Below, piece by piece: positions 62,486 to 64,000 of a DNA stretch of 64,000 nt. Below the pieces are notes generated by a model, which saw only the letters and a list, made by a program, of their open reading frames with translations, did not search any database and had not been told where the DNA came from. Position 1 is the first letter of the stretch. Every line of letters begins with the position of its first letter. This DNA is from Ochrobactrum teleogrylli. GTDB lineage: Bacteria; Pseudomonadota; Alphaproteobacteria; Rhizobiales; Rhizobiaceae. A program made the translations under genes and the position numbers. The stretch lies in NCBI RefSeq assembly GCF_006376685.1, contig NZ_VEWL01000016.1, positions 21,654 to 85,653 of the forward strand, read 5' to 3'.

Positions 62486-62850
62486 GGTTTTGTACCGGGG
62501 CGATATTCCGCCCATGTTTTTGGCGTTTCGCTCACCCGCACGGCGGATATTTCCGGCCAGCGCGCATGGCACCAGTCGAAAAAGTGCTTTGCCAGTGTTT
62601 CGGCTGTTGTCTGGCCATGGCCCAGCACGTCATTGAGATGCCGATGATCGAAAGCGTCATCGATATAACGCTTAAACGGCGCCAGTTCATGATAATCGCG
62701 CACGAAGCCATGGCCGTCGAGATCAGGAGCGGAAAGCTCGACCTCTACAATGTAGTTGTGGCCGTGCAGGCGTGCGCATTGGTGATCGGCAGGAAGTCCG
62801 GTCAATTGATGCGAGGCGGAGAAGTGAAACTCCTTGGTGATGCGAAACAT
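62482..62850 (-). CDS. queD: 6-carboxytetrahydropterin synthase
   Basis: A 122-residue enzyme turning 7,8-dihydroneopterin triphosphate into 6-carboxytetrahydropterin. It shows FHFSASHQL with a zinc-binding His, [15 protein letters not shown] with the Cys active site and two zinc His, and a later DHRHLND. Its ATG overlaps the queC stop (ATGA). It is second in the queC-queD-queE operon. Confidence 0.95.
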   Translation of the reverse strand: MFRITKEFHFSASHQLTGLPADHQCARLHGHNYIVEVELSAPDLDGHGFVRDYHELAPFKRYIDDAFDHRHLNDVLGHGQTTAETLAKHFFDWCHARWPEISAVRVSETPKTWAEYRPGTKP

Positions 62851-63548
62851 CAGGCGTTCCTCCGCGCAACGGCTTCACGCCAGAAATCGGCATCCTCATA
62901 GACGGTCGGGTCTTTGACGCCCGCAAGGTGAAAGGCTTCGCGGCGCTCGACACAGGTTCCGCAGCGGCCGCAATGGTTCTCGCCGCCTTTGTAGCAGGAC
63001 CATGTCGCCTCGAAAGGCGTGTCGTGCCTCGCCCCATCGGTGACGATATCGGCCTTGGATGCGTTCACATAAGGCGCGAGTAATTTGATATCGGCATAGC
63101 CTTCCAGCGCATGGTTCTGCATGGTCTGGAACGCATTGATGAAGCCGGGGCGGCAGTCGGGATAGATGAAATGATCGCCGCCATGGACGGCAAGCGCCAC
63201 CGCTTCGGCCTTTTGCGCAGCCGCCACGCCAAAGGCAATCGCCAGCATGATGGCGTTGCGATTGGGGACGACGGTGATCTTCATCGTCTCCTCGGCATAG
63301 TGGCCGTCTGGCACATCGACATTGTCCGTCAGCGCCGAGCCGGTCAGGCTGGCGCCGATGGTGCGGATATCGATGATCTGGTGCGGAACGCTCAGCCGTT
63401 CGGCGCAGGCTTTGGCCGAATCGAGTTCCTTTTTATGACGTTGGCCATAATTGAAAGAGAGAAGGGCAGTGAGGTCATGTTCCGCCGCGATTCTATGCGC
63501 AAGCGAAACGGAGTCGAGTCCGCCGGAGCAGACGACAAGCGTTTTCAT
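62850..63548 (-). CDS. queC: 7-cyano-7-deazaguanine synthase
   Basis: A 232-residue ATP-dependent enzyme forming preQ0 from 7-carboxy-7-deazaguanine. It has the PP-loop VCSGGLDSVSLAHR, FNYGQRHKKELDSA, VPNRNAIMLAIAFGVA and the zinc-site Cys run C..GGENHCGRCGTC. ATG 63548 is the family start; the frame stays open to 63746. It is the first gene of the operon; nothing around it suggests a DNA-modifying dpd cluster, so the product should serve tRNA queuosine. Confidence 0.96.
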   Translation of the reverse strand: MKTLVVCSGGLDSVSLAHRIAAEHDLTALLSFNYGQRHKKELDSAKACAERLSVPHQIIDIRTIGASLTGSALTDNVDVPDGHYAEETMKITVVPNRNAIMLAIAFGVAAAQKAEAVALAVHGGDHFIYPDCRPGFINAFQTMQNHALEGYADIKLLAPYVNASKADIVTDGARHDTPFEATWSCYKGGENHCGRCGTCVERREAFHLAGVKDPTVYEDADFWREAVARRNA

Positions 63549-63923
63549 AGTCAGGGTTCCTTGTTTTGACCGGGTAGGCTGCGACCGGTTAGTGCGGGTG
63601 TGTCGTAAAGCAGGAAGCCGCCTTTGTAAACGCCACGGATGAGGGAGCAGAAGGCCTCTCAGGGGATGTCGCAATCTGAGAATGAAGTTCTGCCAGAATA
63701 AATGGATATTAATCGATATAGATCGCCGAGGCTGATTGACGTGCACGTCAAGCGTCTTTAGGTTTCCCGCCGGTTTCTAATAGGAAGTGCCGTGACAGGA
63801 CGGTTTGTCACCGTGCTTCCTACGGAGCCGCTTTCACGTCGCATTCCCGTCGGAATCTGGCATGCAGGCGGTGGTTCATGGCGGCATAGTCTGCCGCAAG
63901 ATTCATGGAAGAGGTGATCGCGG
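63549..63923. other. Divergent region between queC and etfB
   Basis: About 375 bases. Next to queC lies a GC-rich stretch with no clear riboswitch: I looked for a preQ1-I pattern on the minus strand and did not see it. 63690-63760 is AT-rich and probably carries promoters. A long hairpin at 63781-63822 is in the likely etfB leader, and GAGG precedes the etfB ATG. Confidence 0.45.
63781..63822 (+). promoter_or_regulatory. Long hairpin in the etfB 5' region
   Basis: TAGGAAGTGCCGTGACA (63781-63797) pairs with TGTCACCGTGCTTCCTA (63806-63822): a 17-bp stem with two G-T wobbles and one C-C mismatch, and an 8-base loop GGACGGTT. It lies about 100 bases before the etfB ATG. No T-run follows, so it is not a simple terminator. 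It may be a leader structure or operator. Confidence 0.5.
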
Positions 63924-64000
63924 ATGAAAGTCCTTGTCGCAGTAAAACGGGTTGTCGATTACAACGTAAAGATCCGTGTGAAGGGAGACGGTTCGGGCGT
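63924..64000 (+). CDS. etfB: Electron transfer flavoprotein beta subunit, N-terminal fragment
   Basis: The first 25 codons, MKVLVAVKRVVDYNVKIRVK and onward, are the characteristic start of EtfB, which with EtfA carries electrons from acyl-CoA dehydrogenases to the quinone pool via ETF-QO. The rest lies beyond the window. In Rhizobiales etfB usually follows HIG1 and adenosyltransferase genes; here queEDC lies in between. It is the presumed substrate of the METTL20-type methyltransferase at 26283-26939. Confidence 0.9.
   Translation, partial: MKVLVAVKRVVDYNVKIRVKGDGSG

Noticed and set aside
63549..63660. preQ1 riboswitch upstream of queC
   Set aside because: I looked on the minus strand for the short preQ1-I stem-loop with its A-rich tail and did not find it. 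Other classes cannot be ruled out by eye.
63549..63660. Minus-strand open stretch reading GVYKGGFLLYDTPALTG ahead of queC
   Set aside because: It looks protein-like but has a stop immediately upstream and no start codon, so at best it is a remnant.

Overview
The window reads as chromosomal DNA of an alphaproteobacterium of the order Rhizobiales, most likely Brucellaceae and more probably the Ochrobactrum branch than a classical pathogenic Brucella. This is inferred from gene content and order: cenR/otpR followed by a cyclic-nucleotide-binding gene, a hemC-hemD-Mic60-hemY cluster, argH-lptM-lysA followed by a DUF4175 gene, and a HIG1 protein next to a PduO-type adenosyltransferase near etfB. 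The protein sequences also look Brucella-like. No rRNA, tRNA, insertion sequence, phage or CRISPR array was recognised.

Layout. 1-3.7 kb is core: the ftsK 3' end, a LolA-like carrier, xthA and an ABC-F ATPase with a possible leader ORF. 3.7-19.7 kb is an accessory, surface-oriented block with AT-rich spacers. It holds a LuxR-type regulator with no synthase gene in view, a 2197-residue Ig-like protein built from eight tandem units of about 210 residues, a 382-residue relative sharing its C-terminal module, and a 1943-residue glycine-rich autotransporter. 20-29.8 kb carries cenR with its cyclic-nucleotide-binding partner, an L,D-transpeptidase, a purine permease, a MocR regulator divergent from a DMT exporter, a candidate ETF-beta methyltransferase, an EVE protein, a YciI protein, gpsA and tsaD. 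29.8-34.6 kb is the hem cluster with an alphaproteobacterial Mic60. 34.7-46.3 kb holds terB, an MFS transporter, aqpZ, ftsEX (with a CtrA-type box upstream), ydcF, plsC, ppa, yggT, a methyltransferase, a ChaC-like cyclotransferase and a DUF2125 protein. 46.3-56.9 kb holds tyrC/hisC, a methyltransferase, hpt between two palindromic repeat elements, DUF4175, lysA, lptM, argH and tlpA. 56.9-64 kb holds a LysE exporter, YaiI, a DMT exporter, YihY, an SDR, a HIG1 protein, the cobalamin adenosyltransferase, queE/queD/queC and the first codons of etfB.

How they fit together. Much of the window is envelope and cell-cycle biology: FtsK and FtsEX act at division, CenR and the L,D-transpeptidase concern the cell wall, LolA/LptM/PlsC build the envelope, and the autotransporter and Ig-like proteins may decorate the surface. 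A second theme is tetrapyrrole and electron-transfer metabolism: HemC/D/Y with Mic60, the cobalamin adenosyltransferase, EtfB, and a candidate methyltransferase for EtfB.

The best candidate for something undescribed is the Ig-like pair at 5.2-13.4 kb. Neither protein has a visible signal peptide, they share a C-terminal module, and they sit between a LuxR regulator and an autotransporter. Other leads are two palindromic MITE-like elements around hpt, a hairpin in the etfB leader, an inverted repeat over the MocR start, and a leader ORF ahead of the ABC-F gene.
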